Below, in pieces: positions 40,894 through 50,063 of a stretch of DNA of 64,000 bases. Position 1 is the first letter of the stretch, and every line of letters starts with the position of its first letter. The DNA is from an uncultured Clostridia bacterium. GTDB taxonomy: Bacteria; Bacillota; Clostridia; Oscillospirales; Acutalibacteraceae. Both the position numbers and the translations under genes were made by a program. Under the pieces are notes generated by a model that worked only from the letters and a program-made list of their open reading frames with translations, made no database searches and had not been told where the DNA came from. The DNA lies in NCBI GenBank assembly GCA_947572385.1, contig CANPBX010000005.1:1-64000 (forward strand), read 5' to 3'.

Positions 40894-41823
40894 ATGAAAA
40901 AGAAGAGCGGCGGCGGCGAAGGCGGCGGCGCGAACTGGATGGACACCTATGGCGACATGGTTACCCTGCTGCTGTGTTTCTTTGTACTGCTCTACTCTAT
41001 GTCCACAGTTGATGAAAACAAGTGGAAGGCCCTGGTACAGAGCTTCAACCCCAACGCTACTCCGGCGGAGACAGAGATTGAGGCCGGCGACAGCCATGGC
41101 CCCTTTGCAGAGGCCAATGACAAGGAGCCGGGCGTTGCCGACCCGGATGTGATAAAGGAAGCTCTTGAGGCAGCTCAGGAGGCGATGCAGGAGCAGATAA
41201 ACCAGCAGGTGGACCAGCTCTATGACCAGTTGAAGCAGTACATAGAGGAGTCCGGCAAGAATATTGAAATAACAAAAGGCGACGGGTATGTATTCCTGTC
41301 ACTGGTGGACACGGTGTTCTTCTACCCGGATAAATACGATATGCTGCCTGAGGGCAAGGCGATCCTTGATAATATGGGCCCCGTGCTTAAAGCGGCGGCT
41401 CCGGCCATAGACGAGATACGCATATCGGGACACACGGCCCAGGGCCAGGACAACACGGAAAACGACCCCGAGGGCGACCGTATGCTCTCCTCGGAGCGCT
41501 CGGCACAGGTGTGCTGGTACCTGCAGGAGCTGTGCCGGCCTAGCGGCGACGGCGAGCCCGGCATAGCGCCCGCCAGGATCGTCGGGCAGTCCTACGGACA
41601 GCATAGGCCCATAGCGGAGAACGATGACGAGCACCGCAAGAAGAACCGCCGCGTTGAGATGACTATAACAGGAAAGGACCTTGGGAATAAGCTGGGAGAT
41701 GCGTTGGAGCAGTATTATACCCAGCGCGAGGGCGGCTCACTGAAAGAGGATGACGCCGGGAGCTCCGCCCCCGCTGAGGACGACTCCGGCAGCGCGCCGA
41801 GTTCAAGCGGTCAGGAGGGTTGA
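40894..41823 (+). CDS. motB: Flagellar stator protein MotB
   Basis: 309 residues. Short basic N-terminus, one TM (about 22-38) with the ion-binding Asp21 in YGDMVTLLLCFF, a plug/linker region, and an OmpA-type peptidoglycan-binding domain (about 130-270: IRISGHTAQG, DRMLSSERSAQVCWYLQ, NRRVEMTI). A Ser/Ala-rich acidic tail follows. Anchors the stator to the cell wall. ACGGAGGTG ribosome site. FliM begins 5 bases after the stop. Confidence 0.96.
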   Translation: MKKKSGGGEGGGANWMDTYGDMVTLLLCFFVLLYSMSTVDENKWKALVQSFNPNATPAETEIEAGDSHGPFAEANDKEPGVADPDVIKEALEAAQEAMQEQINQQVDQLYDQLKQYIEESGKNIEITKGDGYVFLSLVDTVFFYPDKYDMLPEGKAILDNMGPVLKAAAPAIDEIRISGHTAQGQDNTENDPEGDRMLSSERSAQVCWYLQELCRPSGDGEPGIAPARIVGQSYGQHRPIAENDDEHRKKNRRVEMTITGKDLGNKLGDALEQYYTQREGGSLKEDDAGSSAPAEDDSGSAPSSSGQEG

Positions 41824-41827
41824 TCGG

Positions 41828-42847
41828 ATGCCAGAGGTATTATCCCAAAGCCAGATAGACGCCCTGCTGAACTCCATGAACGGCGGCGGGGGAGGCTCAT
41901 CCCCGGCTGAGGAGGAACCGCAGGAAAAGAAATATAGGAAATATGACTTCAGCAGCCCGCGGAAGTTTACAAAGGACCGGCTGAAGATGCTGAGCAGTAT
42001 CTTCGACAACTACTCCCGGGTACTGACTACAAGGATAAACGGCCTTGTCCACGCCACCTGCGAGATAAGTGTGGAGTCCGTGGAGGAGCAGAGGTACTTT
42101 GAGTTCTCAAACGCCCTGAGTGACAGCGCTGTGCTCACGACGGCACACCTGATACTTAAGGAGGAGATGGAGGAGACCCCGGTACTCTTCTATGCCGCAG
42201 CCCCGATCATGGTTAGCATGATGGACCGTATGACCGGCGGCAACGGCGACGTAGACAGCCTTCCGGACGACTACACCTACACAGAGCTGGACTTGAAGCT
42301 CTTTGAGGTGCTGATGAAGGACTTTGTCAGTATGATGGGCATTACGTGGGAGAACTACATACAGCTTGAGTTTGAGTTCGGCCGTGTGGAGAACAACCCG
42401 ACCCTTGTGCAGCTTATCGGACTTGAGGAGACGGTGGTACTGATCGACATGAAGGTGGCCTTCTCCAACGTGGAGGGCAGTATCAGCATAGTGCTGCCTG
42501 AGGCGGTGCTCACGGAGATATTCACACAGATAAACGCGGGCAGTGCCAGCAAGAAGAGCAGCAGCGAGGACCATTCAGATGAGATATTCGACAATCTGCG
42601 TGAATCTACGCTGGAGATACGGGCTGAGCTTGCGCGGACCACTCTGCGGCTGGACGACGTGTACAGGCTCAATGTAGGTGATGTGATAGACTTGAACCAG
42701 AAGAAGGACAGCACCCTAAACCTCTATGTAGGCGGACAGCGGTGGTTTAATGGATTGATGGGGGTCAGCGATAAAAAGCTGGCCGTGAAGATAAAAGAGG
42801 TGTACCATAACGCCGGAAGAAGGGACAGAGTAGTAAATGAGCAATAG
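41828..42847 (+). CDS. fliM: Flagellar switch protein FliM
   Basis: 339 residues from ATG 41828 (CAGGAGG upstream). The N-terminal CheY-P docking peptide LSQSQIDALL (5-14) is followed by a Gly-rich linker, the CheC-like middle domain (about 60-245) and a C-terminal SpoA domain ending near 330 (VGDVIDLNQKKDSTLNLYVG). Motor switch component linking CheY to FliG. Overlaps fliY by 11 bases. Confidence 0.97.
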   Translation: MPEVLSQSQIDALLNSMNGGGGGSSPAEEEPQEKKYRKYDFSSPRKFTKDRLKMLSSIFDNYSRVLTTRINGLVHATCEISVESVEEQRYFEFSNALSDSAVLTTAHLILKEEMEETPVLFYAAAPIMVSMMDRMTGGNGDVDSLPDDYTYTELDLKLFEVLMKDFVSMMGITWENYIQLEFEFGRVENNPTLVQLIGLEETVVLIDMKVAFSNVEGSISIVLPEAVLTEIFTQINAGSASKKSSSEDHSDEIFDNLRESTLEIRAELARTTLRLDDVYRLNVGDVIDLNQKKDSTLNLYVGGQRWFNGLMGVSDKKLAVKIKEVYHNAGRRDRVVNEQ

Positions 42848-44213
42848 TGTTTTTAAACCTATGGAGATCGATGCCATCGGTGAGATCATGAATATCAGTC
42901 TCGGATCTTCGGCGACGGCAGTTTCCAACATGCTAGACCACCGGGTCGATATCACCACGCCCTCGGTCGACGTGGTTGATGTAAAGGATTTTGAGCTGGG
43001 CGATATCGAGCCTGCGGTGGGCGTGGAGATCAAGTATGTTTCAGGTCTGGACGGTAGCAATATCATGCTGTTGCGCATGAGCGATATCAAGGTAATAGTT
43101 GATATCCTGATGGGTACTGACACACCGCTGGAGGAATTCGAGCTGGATGAGCTTACCCTCAGCGCCGTATGCGAGGTCATGAACCAGATGATGGGCGCGG
43201 CTTCCACGGCCCTTTCGGACTTTTTAGGACGCGTGGTAAACATCTCCACTCCTGAGACCTTTGATGTGTATGACCAGGAGGCCATGAAGCGGGATAGGAT
43301 GCCCGTAAAGGAGGGCCCGATAGTTGTAGTGCGTTTTGCTCTCAGCATAGAGGACCAGCTGCAGAGCGAGTTTATGAATGTCATATCCGTTGAGCTTGCG
43401 AAAGAGCTGGTGAAGGGCTTCGGCCTTGACGATGAGGATATGGAGCCTCTGCCGGCCCCAGCTCCAGCAGCCCCGGCACCAGCGCCTGCAGCACCGTCAG
43501 AGGGCGGCAAGCTCAGCCAGGAGGAGATAGAGAAGCTCCTGGCTGGCGGCGGAGCTGGCACACCTGCTCCGGAACCGGCCCCCGCCCCTGCGGACAGCGG
43601 CGGAAAGATGAGCCAGGAGGAGATAGAGAAGCTTCTGGCGGGAGGAGCGGGGGCTCCAGCCCCAACCGCCACACCGGCGCCACAGGTACCGGCAGCCCCG
43701 GCAGCGCCTGCCGGGGTACAGCAGCCCCAAATGGCTCAGCCTGGCACCCAGGCACAGATGCCTGTAATGCCGCCGATGATGCCTATGCCGGGACAGGAGG
43801 GCCAGCAGGCCTATCCGGGCTACCCATACTACCCGCCCTATCCGGGCTATCCATATTACCCGCCCCAGCCGCCTGAGCCAAAGGTGATTGCCACGACCCA
43901 GCCATCCATGCCGAGGCTGGAAAACGGCGAGGAGCTGTCCCAGGAGCAGAGCCAGAATCTGGACCTGATCATGGGCGTACCCCTAGAGGTCACCGTGGAG
44001 ATCGGACGCACCAGGAAGCGCGTGCAGGAGATCCTCTCCTTCTCAAAGGGCTCACTGGTGGTGCTCGATAAGCTGGCGGGGGATCAGGTGGATCTGTTCG
44101 TAAACGGCAAGTGTATTGCCCGGGGAGACGTGGTGGTGATAGACGACAACTTCGGCATTAGAGTCACTGAGATAATCAAGCGGCCCGAGATCGAGGATAT
44201 CACCGGCAAGTAA
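42837..44213 (+). CDS. fliY: Flagellar switch/CheY-P phosphatase FliY
   Basis: 458 residues. CheC-type phosphatase domain (1-205) with both active sites intact: E16/N19 (EIMN) and E113/N116 (EVMN). A long Pro/Ala-rich linker (205-370) contains two copies of a FliM-like docking motif, LSQEEIEKLLAGG at 226-238 and MSQEEIEKLLAGG at 258-270, plus a YPGYPYYPP repeat near 325-345. The C-terminal FliN/SpoA domain (about 378-458) has LDLIMGVPLEVTVEIGRTRK. Both a rotor part and a CheY-P phosphatase. Longer than Bacillus FliY because of the linker. Confidence 0.95.
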   Translation: MSNSVFKPMEIDAIGEIMNISLGSSATAVSNMLDHRVDITTPSVDVVDVKDFELGDIEPAVGVEIKYVSGLDGSNIMLLRMSDIKVIVDILMGTDTPLEEFELDELTLSAVCEVMNQMMGAASTALSDFLGRVVNISTPETFDVYDQEAMKRDRMPVKEGPIVVVRFALSIEDQLQSEFMNVISVELAKELVKGFGLDDEDMEPLPAPAPAAPAPAPAAPSEGGKLSQEEIEKLLAGGGAGTPAPEPAPAPADSGGKMSQEEIEKLLAGGAGAPAPTATPAPQVPAAPAAPAGVQQPQMAQPGTQAQMPVMPPMMPMPGQEGQQAYPGYPYYPPYPGYPYYPPQPPEPKVIATTQPSMPRLENGEELSQEQSQNLDLIMGVPLEVTVEIGRTRKRVQEILSFSKGSLVVLDKLAGDQVDLFVNGKCIARGDVVVIDDNFGIRVTEIIKRPEIEDITGK

Positions 44214-44271
44214 AATGTGAAACCGCTGACAAATCATGTCGCAAAAACATATGAAAAGAGGATGAAACATT

Positions 44272-44637
44272 ATGGCAAAGATTTTACTGGTTGACGACGC
44301 TGCTTTCATGCGCAAGGTCATCAAGGACACCCTGACGAAGAATGGCTATACGGACCTCTATGAGGCGGTTGACGGCGCTGACGCTGTGGAGAAGTTCTCC
44401 GAAATCAACCCGGACCTGGTGATAATGGATATTACCATGCCCAATATGGACGGCCTGGAGGCCCTCAAGGCCATGCGTGCCAAGAATGGCTCAGCCAACA
44501 TCGTCATGTGCTCCGCAATGGGCCAGGAGGCCATGGTTATCGAGGCTATCCAGTCCGGGGCCAAGGACTTCATCGTCAAGCCCTTTAAGTCCGACCGTAT
44601 CATGAAGACTGTCACCTCTATTGTCGGCGCGCCCTGA
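44272..44637 (+). CDS. cheY: Chemotaxis response regulator CheY
   Basis: 121 residues, a single receiver domain: acidic pocket D8/D9, phospho-acceptor D53 (IMDITMP), switch Ser/Thr region CSAMGQEA and Lys in FIVKPF. Phosphorylated by CheA, it binds FliM/FliY to control rotation. GAGGATGA upstream. Its stop overlaps the fliO ATG. Confidence 0.97.
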   Translation: MAKILLVDDAAFMRKVIKDTLTKNGYTDLYEAVDGADAVEKFSEINPDLVIMDITMPNMDGLEALKAMRAKNGSANIVMCSAMGQEAMVIEAIQSGAKDFIVKPFKSDRIMKTVTSIVGAP

Positions 44638-45041
44638 TGTGTGCCGCGCTCCGGCCTTTTGCAGCCTTCAGGGTCCTTACCCTTGACCGCAACGCCTTTT
44701 CCCTTATAGGGATGCTCGTGACGGTCATACTGATACTGTTTCTGGCCTATTGGGTCACAAAGTTCATCGGCCAGAAGGGCTTGCCCGGCTGGGCCAGGGG
44801 GATACAGGGCCAGGGGGAGCTGCAAGTCCTATGGCAGCTGAGCCTGGGCAAGGGGGAGAGGCTGGTGCTGGTACGCCTGCACCGGCGTTGCCTGTTACTT
44901 GGTGTGACCGGGGGAGGCATAACTGTACTGACCGAGCTTGAGGAAGAGGAGGCGGCCGAATGGCTGCAAAAACAGGAGAGGGTCACCGAGGCGCCTAGCT
45001 TTCTTGAGGTGCTGAAGAGTAACCTGCCCAAAAAGAAATGA
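44637..45041 (+). CDS. fliO: Flagellar export protein FliO
   Basis: 134 residues. One TM (about 22-42, LIGMLVTVILILFLAYWVTK) and a basic/hydrophobic cytoplasmic domain with LQVLWQLSLGKGERLVLVRL, the FliO (FliZ) signature. It supports FliP assembly. The ATG overlaps the cheY stop (TGATG). Sequence before the TM is unusually long, so an internal start is possible. Confidence 0.88.
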   Translation: MCAALRPFAAFRVLTLDRNAFSLIGMLVTVILILFLAYWVTKFIGQKGLPGWARGIQGQGELQVLWQLSLGKGERLVLVRLHRRCLLLGVTGGGITVLTELEEEEAAEWLQKQERVTEAPSFLEVLKSNLPKKK

Positions 45042-45051
45042 GCGTGATAGA

Positions 45052-45726
45052 TTGCCTGAAACAATGGATGGAATAGTCAATATAAATGGGGACAGCGTGC
45101 AGGCGCTGGAGATCATTATCCTTACCACCCTTATCACACTGCTCCCCTCGCTGGTGATAATGTGTTCCTCCTTCACCAGGTACATTATCGCGCTCTCATT
45201 TTTGCGCAACGCCATGGGCACCCAGCAGACGCCGCCCAATATGGTGCTGGTGGGGGTCGCCCTGTTTCTGACGCTGTTTACCATGGGACCGGTGATAGAC
45301 CAGGTGAACGAGGTAGCCTATGAGCCCTATGTGAATGAGGAGATAGGCCAGGAGGAATTTTTCGACTTGGCCCAAGAGCCCCTAAAGGAGTTCATGCTCC
45401 GAAACACAGAGCCGTCGTCGCTGAATATGTTCTGCGATATGGCACAGCTTGAGCGCCCCGGAGATCCGGAGACAGCCGTGGATCTGCCGTTGCGCACCAT
45501 AATCCCGGCATTTATCACGACCGAGCTCAAGCACGCTTTTGAAATAGGCTTCTATCTCTATATACCGTTCCTGCTTATAGACATTGTGGTGGCTTCCACC
45601 CTCATGTCCATGGGCATGGTGATGCTGCCGCCATCTATGATATCCACGCCCTTTAAGCTCCTTCTTTTCGTGAGCATAAACGGCTGGGAGATGGTGTTCT
45701 CAACACTTATACAGACGGTAAAATAG
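45052..45726 (+). CDS. fliP: Flagellar export gate protein FliP
   Basis: 224 residues from TTG 45052 (or ATG 45064; neither has a strong ribosome site, suggesting coupling to fliO). Four TM regions and the family motifs: LLPSLVIMCSSFTRYIIALS, RNAMGTQQTPPNMVLVGVAL and IPFLLIDIVVASTLMSMGMV. Forms the export channel with FliQ and FliR. The signal-like N-terminus of enterobacterial FliP is absent, as in many Firmicutes. Confidence 0.96.
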   Translation: MPETMDGIVNINGDSVQALEIIILTTLITLLPSLVIMCSSFTRYIIALSFLRNAMGTQQTPPNMVLVGVALFLTLFTMGPVIDQVNEVAYEPYVNEEIGQEEFFDLAQEPLKEFMLRNTEPSSLNMFCDMAQLERPGDPETAVDLPLRTIIPAFITTELKHAFEIGFYLYIPFLLIDIVVASTLMSMGMVMLPPSMISTPFKLLLFVSINGWEMVFSTLIQTVK

Positions 45727-45762
45727 GGATCATTACAGAAAGAAACAGGAGGTGGCTGATAT

Positions 45763-46020
45763 ATGGATCTGCCGGTGGTGGACGTTTTTCGGGACGCCGT
45801 CGGGGTGGTGATAAGGCTTGCCGCGCCAATGCTGCTTCTGAGCATGGTGGTGGGCGTTATCGTGGCCATCCTTCAGGCCGTGACGCAGATACATGAACAG
45901 ACCATCTCCTTTATTTTGAAGCTCATAGTTGTTGTGCTGTTCCTCATTATGGGGGGCAGCTGGATGATGTCGAACCTTCAGGCCTTCACCATGGAGCTGT
46001 TCGAGCTTATGAAGGGGTAA
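45763..46020 (+). CDS. fliQ: Flagellar export gate protein FliQ
   Basis: 85 residues with two TM helices and the typical VVGVIVAILQAVTQIHEQTI loop. AGGAGGTGG ribosome site. Part of the FliPQR channel. 4 bases before fliR. Confidence 0.95.
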   Translation: MDLPVVDVFRDAVGVVIRLAAPMLLLSMVVGVIVAILQAVTQIHEQTISFILKLIVVVLFLIMGGSWMMSNLQAFTMELFELMKG

Positions 46021-46024
46021 GGCC

Positions 46025-46798
46025 ATGCTGGATTGGGATAGGCTGACGCTGTTCCTGTACATCACGGTGCGTATGGCAGGGTTCATACTGTTCACCCCTT
46101 TCTTTGGACGCACTAACGTGCCGAATACCTTTAAGGCTGGATTCAGCCTGGTGTTGGCGGTGGCAGTCAGCTATACGTATCAGGGCGAGCCCACTCCAAT
46201 GCCCGGGACCCTGCTGGAGCTCGCGGTGAGGATGATACTGGAGCTTGGAGTCGGATATCTGGTGGGCATCATTATGAATGTCTTCCTGTTCGTCCCTGCC
46301 TACGCGGGACATATCATGGACGAGCAGATGGGCATGGCAATGGCCCAGACCTACGACCCCAGCTTTCAGGGGCAGGCGACGCCTGCCGCAAACGTCCTGA
46401 ACATCTTCAGTATACTGATATTCTTCGCAGCCAACGGGCACCACACGCTTCTGCGGCTGATGCTGGATTCTGGCGGCGTTGTTCCCTTTGGCCAGGCGGC
46501 TCTGGGCACGGCAGCGGCTGAAAGGGTGGTGGTGCTGTTTATCGACTGCACGCTGCTGGCAATGAAGCTCTGCCTGCCTGTGCTGGGGGCGGAGATGATG
46601 GGCCAGGTGGGAATGGGGATACTTATGAAGGCCATCCCGCAGATAAACGTCTTTGCCATAAACATCGAGCTGAAGGTGCTGGTGGGCCTGTTTATGCTCT
46701 ACTTCCTGCTGGCCCCAATGAGCGAGTTTCTTCTCAGCATGGAGAGCAGCATGTTAAAGGAGGTCGAGCAGGCCATAGCCTTGGCTATAGGGGGATAG
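46025..46798 (+). CDS. fliR: Flagellar export gate protein FliR
   Basis: 257 residues with about six TM segments. Motifs: RMAGFILFTPFFGRTNVPNT, MDEQMGMAMAQTYDPSFQGQ and INVFAINIELKVLVGLFMLY. Completes the FliPQR core and contacts FlhB. Followed by flhB after 19 bases. Confidence 0.95.
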   Translation: MLDWDRLTLFLYITVRMAGFILFTPFFGRTNVPNTFKAGFSLVLAVAVSYTYQGEPTPMPGTLLELAVRMILELGVGYLVGIIMNVFLFVPAYAGHIMDEQMGMAMAQTYDPSFQGQATPAANVLNIFSILIFFAANGHHTLLRLMLDSGGVVPFGQAALGTAAAERVVVLFIDCTLLAMKLCLPVLGAEMMGQVGMGILMKAIPQINVFAINIELKVLVGLFMLYFLLAPMSEFLLSMESSMLKEVEQAIALAIGG

Positions 46799-46817
46799 GC
46801 GAAAGTGAGGTGGTCGT

Positions 46818-47885
46818 ATGCCGGGTGAGGATAAAACCGAAAAAGCAACGCCGAAACGACGGCGGGACGAACGAAAGAAGGGAAATATCCTCTTCTGTCA
46901 GGACATTATAGCGGTCTCAACGCTCATAGGCAGCGTGGTGATGCTTCGCATAATGTTCGACACCTTTGTGGACCAGCTCACAAACTTCTTCACCCTATGC
47001 TCCGGTTTTGCAATAGGCACAATGGAGACAGACCCCAGCTTCTATATGGGTGAGCTGCTCTTTTCCGGGCTGAAGGCCTTCGTTTCAACAGCAGGCCCCA
47101 TGCTTCTTGCGACGGCTTTGGTGGCCCTGACGGCAACATTTGCCCAGACAAAATTCCTTGTGGCGGGGGAGATAATCCGCCCCAAATTTAGCAAGATCAA
47201 CCCGTTAAGCGGCTTTAAGCGGCTATTTTCTTTCCGCAGCATAGTTGAGGCGCTGAAGGGGCTTATAAAGATCACCATCCTAATGCTATTCATATATAAC
47301 AGCTTGATAAGTCTTATGGGTATAGCATCCGGGTTTATGTACTCCGACATCGGCTCTGCCTGCAAGACCTTTCTTGAGGCCATATACAATATGCTCCTCC
47401 AGGTATGCGTGGCCTTCGTTGCAATAGCCTTCTTTGATTTCCTGTACCAGCGCTGGGAGCATGAGCGCCAGATGAAGATGTCAAAGCAGGAGATAAAGGA
47501 GGAGTACAAACAGACTGAGGGCGACCCGCAGATCAAGAGCCGTATACGGCAGGTCCAGCGGAGCATGGCCCAGTCAAGGATGATGCAGCAGGTCCCCGAG
47601 GCCGACGTGATCATCCGCAACCCTACCCACTTTGCCGTGGCCCTGAGATATAAACAGGGCGTGGACCCAGCGCCTAAGGTGCTGGCAAAGGGCCAGGATG
47701 AGCTGGCGGCAAGGATAGTGGCAAAGGGGGAGGAGGCAAAGGTGCCGGTGATCGAGAACGTCCCCTTGGCAAGGGCGCTGTACGCCCAGGCTGAGGTGGA
47801 CCAGGAGATACCCCCAGACCTATACGCCGCTGTGGCGGAGGTCCTAGTGTACGTCTATAAACTTGAAAACAGGCTGGCCATATAG
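46818..47885 (+). CDS. flhB: Flagellar export switch protein FlhB
   Basis: 355 residues: a basic N-terminus (EDKTEKATPKRRRDERKKGN), four TM segments, a linker helix (QEIKEEYKQTEGDPQIKSRI) and the autocleaving domain with NPTH at 268-271. Cleavage there lets FliK switch export from hook to filament proteins. Complete and of normal length, in contrast to the tail-only homologue at 4122. Confidence 0.97.
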   Translation: MPGEDKTEKATPKRRRDERKKGNILFCQDIIAVSTLIGSVVMLRIMFDTFVDQLTNFFTLCSGFAIGTMETDPSFYMGELLFSGLKAFVSTAGPMLLATALVALTATFAQTKFLVAGEIIRPKFSKINPLSGFKRLFSFRSIVEALKGLIKITILMLFIYNSLISLMGIASGFMYSDIGSACKTFLEAIYNMLLQVCVAFVAIAFFDFLYQRWEHERQMKMSKQEIKEEYKQTEGDPQIKSRIRQVQRSMAQSRMMQQVPEADVIIRNPTHFAVALRYKQGVDPAPKVLAKGQDELAARIVAKGEEAKVPVIENVPLARALYAQAEVDQEIPPDLYAAVAEVLVYVYKLENRLAI

Positions 47886-47966
47886 TTAGGCCGTGACAAT
47901 ATATATGACATATAAATTTATTTTGACTGAAACTATTACACAAACTACTCGGAAGGAGGAAAGCAG

Positions 47967-50063
47967 ATGAAGCGGATACTGAATAACTCTATCTCACTGT
48001 TCGTGGTTGTCGTAGTGCTCTTCCTTATCCTGCCTCTGCCCGCCTTCCTGCTGGACGTCTTACTGGTAATAAACATATCGCTGTCTATCGTGATACTGCT
48101 TATCACCATGAATATCAAGGAGACCCTTGAGTTCTCCATATACCCGTCCCTGCTGCTTATCACCACCCTGTTCCGTCTGGGTCTGAATGTATCCTCCACA
48201 CGGATGATACTATGGGACGGCTATGCGGGAGATGTTATCGCCGCCTTCGGAAACCTGATCACCAGCGGCAACGTAGTCATAGGCTTCATCATCTTCTTCA
48301 TCATCGTCATGGTGCAGTTTATCGTTATCACCAAGGGCGCCGAGCGCGTGGCTGAGGTCGCGGCGCGCTTCACCCTGGACGCCATGCCCGGTAAGCAGAT
48401 GGCTATCGACGCAGACCTTAACACCGGCCTTATCGACGAGCAGGAGGCACGCCTGCGCCGGGAAAAAATACAGCGGGAGGCCGACTTCTACGGAGCCATG
48501 GACGGCGCCACCAAGATAGTCAAGGGCGACGCGGTCATGTCCCTTATTATCACCGCCATCAATCTGATAGGCGGCGTTATCATGGGCATGGTCTATAGGG
48601 GCCTGGACATCGGTACGGTCTTCTCAGAGTATTCAATAGTAACCATCGGTGACGGCCTTGTGAGCCAGCTGCCCGCCCTGATGATCTCTACGGCCACGGG
48701 CATGATAGTCACACGCTCGGTGTCCGACGGCAGCCTTAATACCGACATGATAAAACAGTTCAGCGCCCAGCCCCGGGCGATTATAACCGCCGGAGCCGCG
48801 CTGATATTCCTTGCCCTAATGCCAAATACGCCCCATGTTGCCCTGGGCATTGTGGCGGCGATACTCATAACCGGCGGCCTGCTGCTCAGCCGGAAAATGC
48901 GTGCCGATCGCCAGGCTCAGGAGGCCATGGAGGCCGCGCCGCAGGAGGTGGAGCCCGAGGCCGCGCCACAGGAGGCCGAATACTACAGGGATGTAAGCAA
49001 TGTATATCCGCTCCTTGCGGTGGAGCCCATTGAGATGGAGGTCGGCTACAGCCTGATACCCCTTGTGGACGAGAGCAGCGGCGGCAAGCTCATAAACCGC
49101 ATAGTTATCTTCCGGCGGCAGTACGCCCAGGAGATGGGCTTTGTGGTGCCGACGGTGCGAATGCATGACAGCTCGGTTATCGGTACAAACCAGTATACCA
49201 TAAAGGTGAAGGGGGAGGAAGTCGCAAAGGGTGAGATCCTGGTGGACTACTATCTGGCCCTGGAGCCGTCGAAGCCCTTGGGTGAGATAGACGGCATAGA
49301 GACAGTGGAGCCCGCCTACGGTATTCCCTCCAGGTGGATCCTGCCTGAAAACAAGGAGATGGCGGAGATATACGGCTACACGGTCATAGACCCGCTGTCC
49401 GTTATCCTGACCCACCTCTCCGAAACTATAAAGAAGTACGCCCACGAGCTGCTGACCCGTACAGAGACCATACAGCTGGTGGAGAACCTGAAGAAGACCT
49501 CCCCGGAGCTGGTGGAGGAGGCCTGTCCGGCAGTTATCTCCTACGCCCTGCTTGAAAAGGTCCTTCGCAACCTGTTGATGGAGGGCATACCCATCAGGGA
49601 TATGCAGACAATCTTGGAGACCATGGTGGACGCAATGGGCACCACCAGGGACCCGGACCTTATTACCGAGAGCGTGCGAAACGCCTTGAGCCGTACCATC
49701 ACCCGGCGCTTCTGCCAGGATGGGCAGCTCAGAGCCATCACACTTGACGCCGAAGTGGAGCGCAGGGTTGTGGCCTCTCTCACGAAGAATGAGCACGGTA
49801 TCTACCTTGCCATGGAGCCCGACCTTATCCAGGCCCTGATAACCCAGCTTGCAGAGCATATGCCAAAGTTTGCGGAGCTGGGCCAGTCGCCGATACTCCT
49901 CACAAGCCAGGTGGTGCGCATATATCTGAGCAGGCTCCTGTCCCAGTATTTCGCCAACCTCTACGTGCTCTCCTTCAGTGAGATAGTGGGCACGGTGCAG
50001 ATACAGTCCCTTGGCAACGTCACAATGCAGCAGCCCGCAGCCAGAAGGGCGGTGGCAACATGA
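47967..50063 (+). CDS. flhA: Flagellar export gate protein FlhA
   Basis: 698 residues with about eight TM segments (to about 310) and a large cytoplasmic ring domain (about 345-690). The conserved loop is intact: RVAEVAARFTLDAMPGKQMA and DADLNTGLIDEQEARLRRE. The ring domain docks chaperone-substrate complexes. GGAAGGAGG upstream. It overlaps fliA by 4 bases; flhF and flhG, usually between them, are missing here. Confidence 0.97.
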   Translation: MKRILNNSISLFVVVVVLFLILPLPAFLLDVLLVINISLSIVILLITMNIKETLEFSIYPSLLLITTLFRLGLNVSSTRMILWDGYAGDVIAAFGNLITSGNVVIGFIIFFIIVMVQFIVITKGAERVAEVAARFTLDAMPGKQMAIDADLNTGLIDEQEARLRREKIQREADFYGAMDGATKIVKGDAVMSLIITAINLIGGVIMGMVYRGLDIGTVFSEYSIVTIGDGLVSQLPALMISTATGMIVTRSVSDGSLNTDMIKQFSAQPRAIITAGAALIFLALMPNTPHVALGIVAAILITGGLLLSRKMRADRQAQEAMEAAPQEVEPEAAPQEAEYYRDVSNVYPLLAVEPIEMEVGYSLIPLVDESSGGKLINRIVIFRRQYAQEMGFVVPTVRMHDSSVIGTNQYTIKVKGEEVAKGEILVDYYLALEPSKPLGEIDGIETVEPAYGIPSRWILPENKEMAEIYGYTVIDPLSVILTHLSETIKKYAHELLTRTETIQLVENLKKTSPELVEEACPAVISYALLEKVLRNLLMEGIPIRDMQTILETMVDAMGTTRDPDLITESVRNALSRTITRRFCQDGQLRAITLDAEVERRVVASLTKNEHGIYLAMEPDLIQALITQLAEHMPKFAELGQSPILLTSQVVRIYLSRLLSQYFANLYVLSFSEIVGTVQIQSLGNVTMQQPAARRAVAT

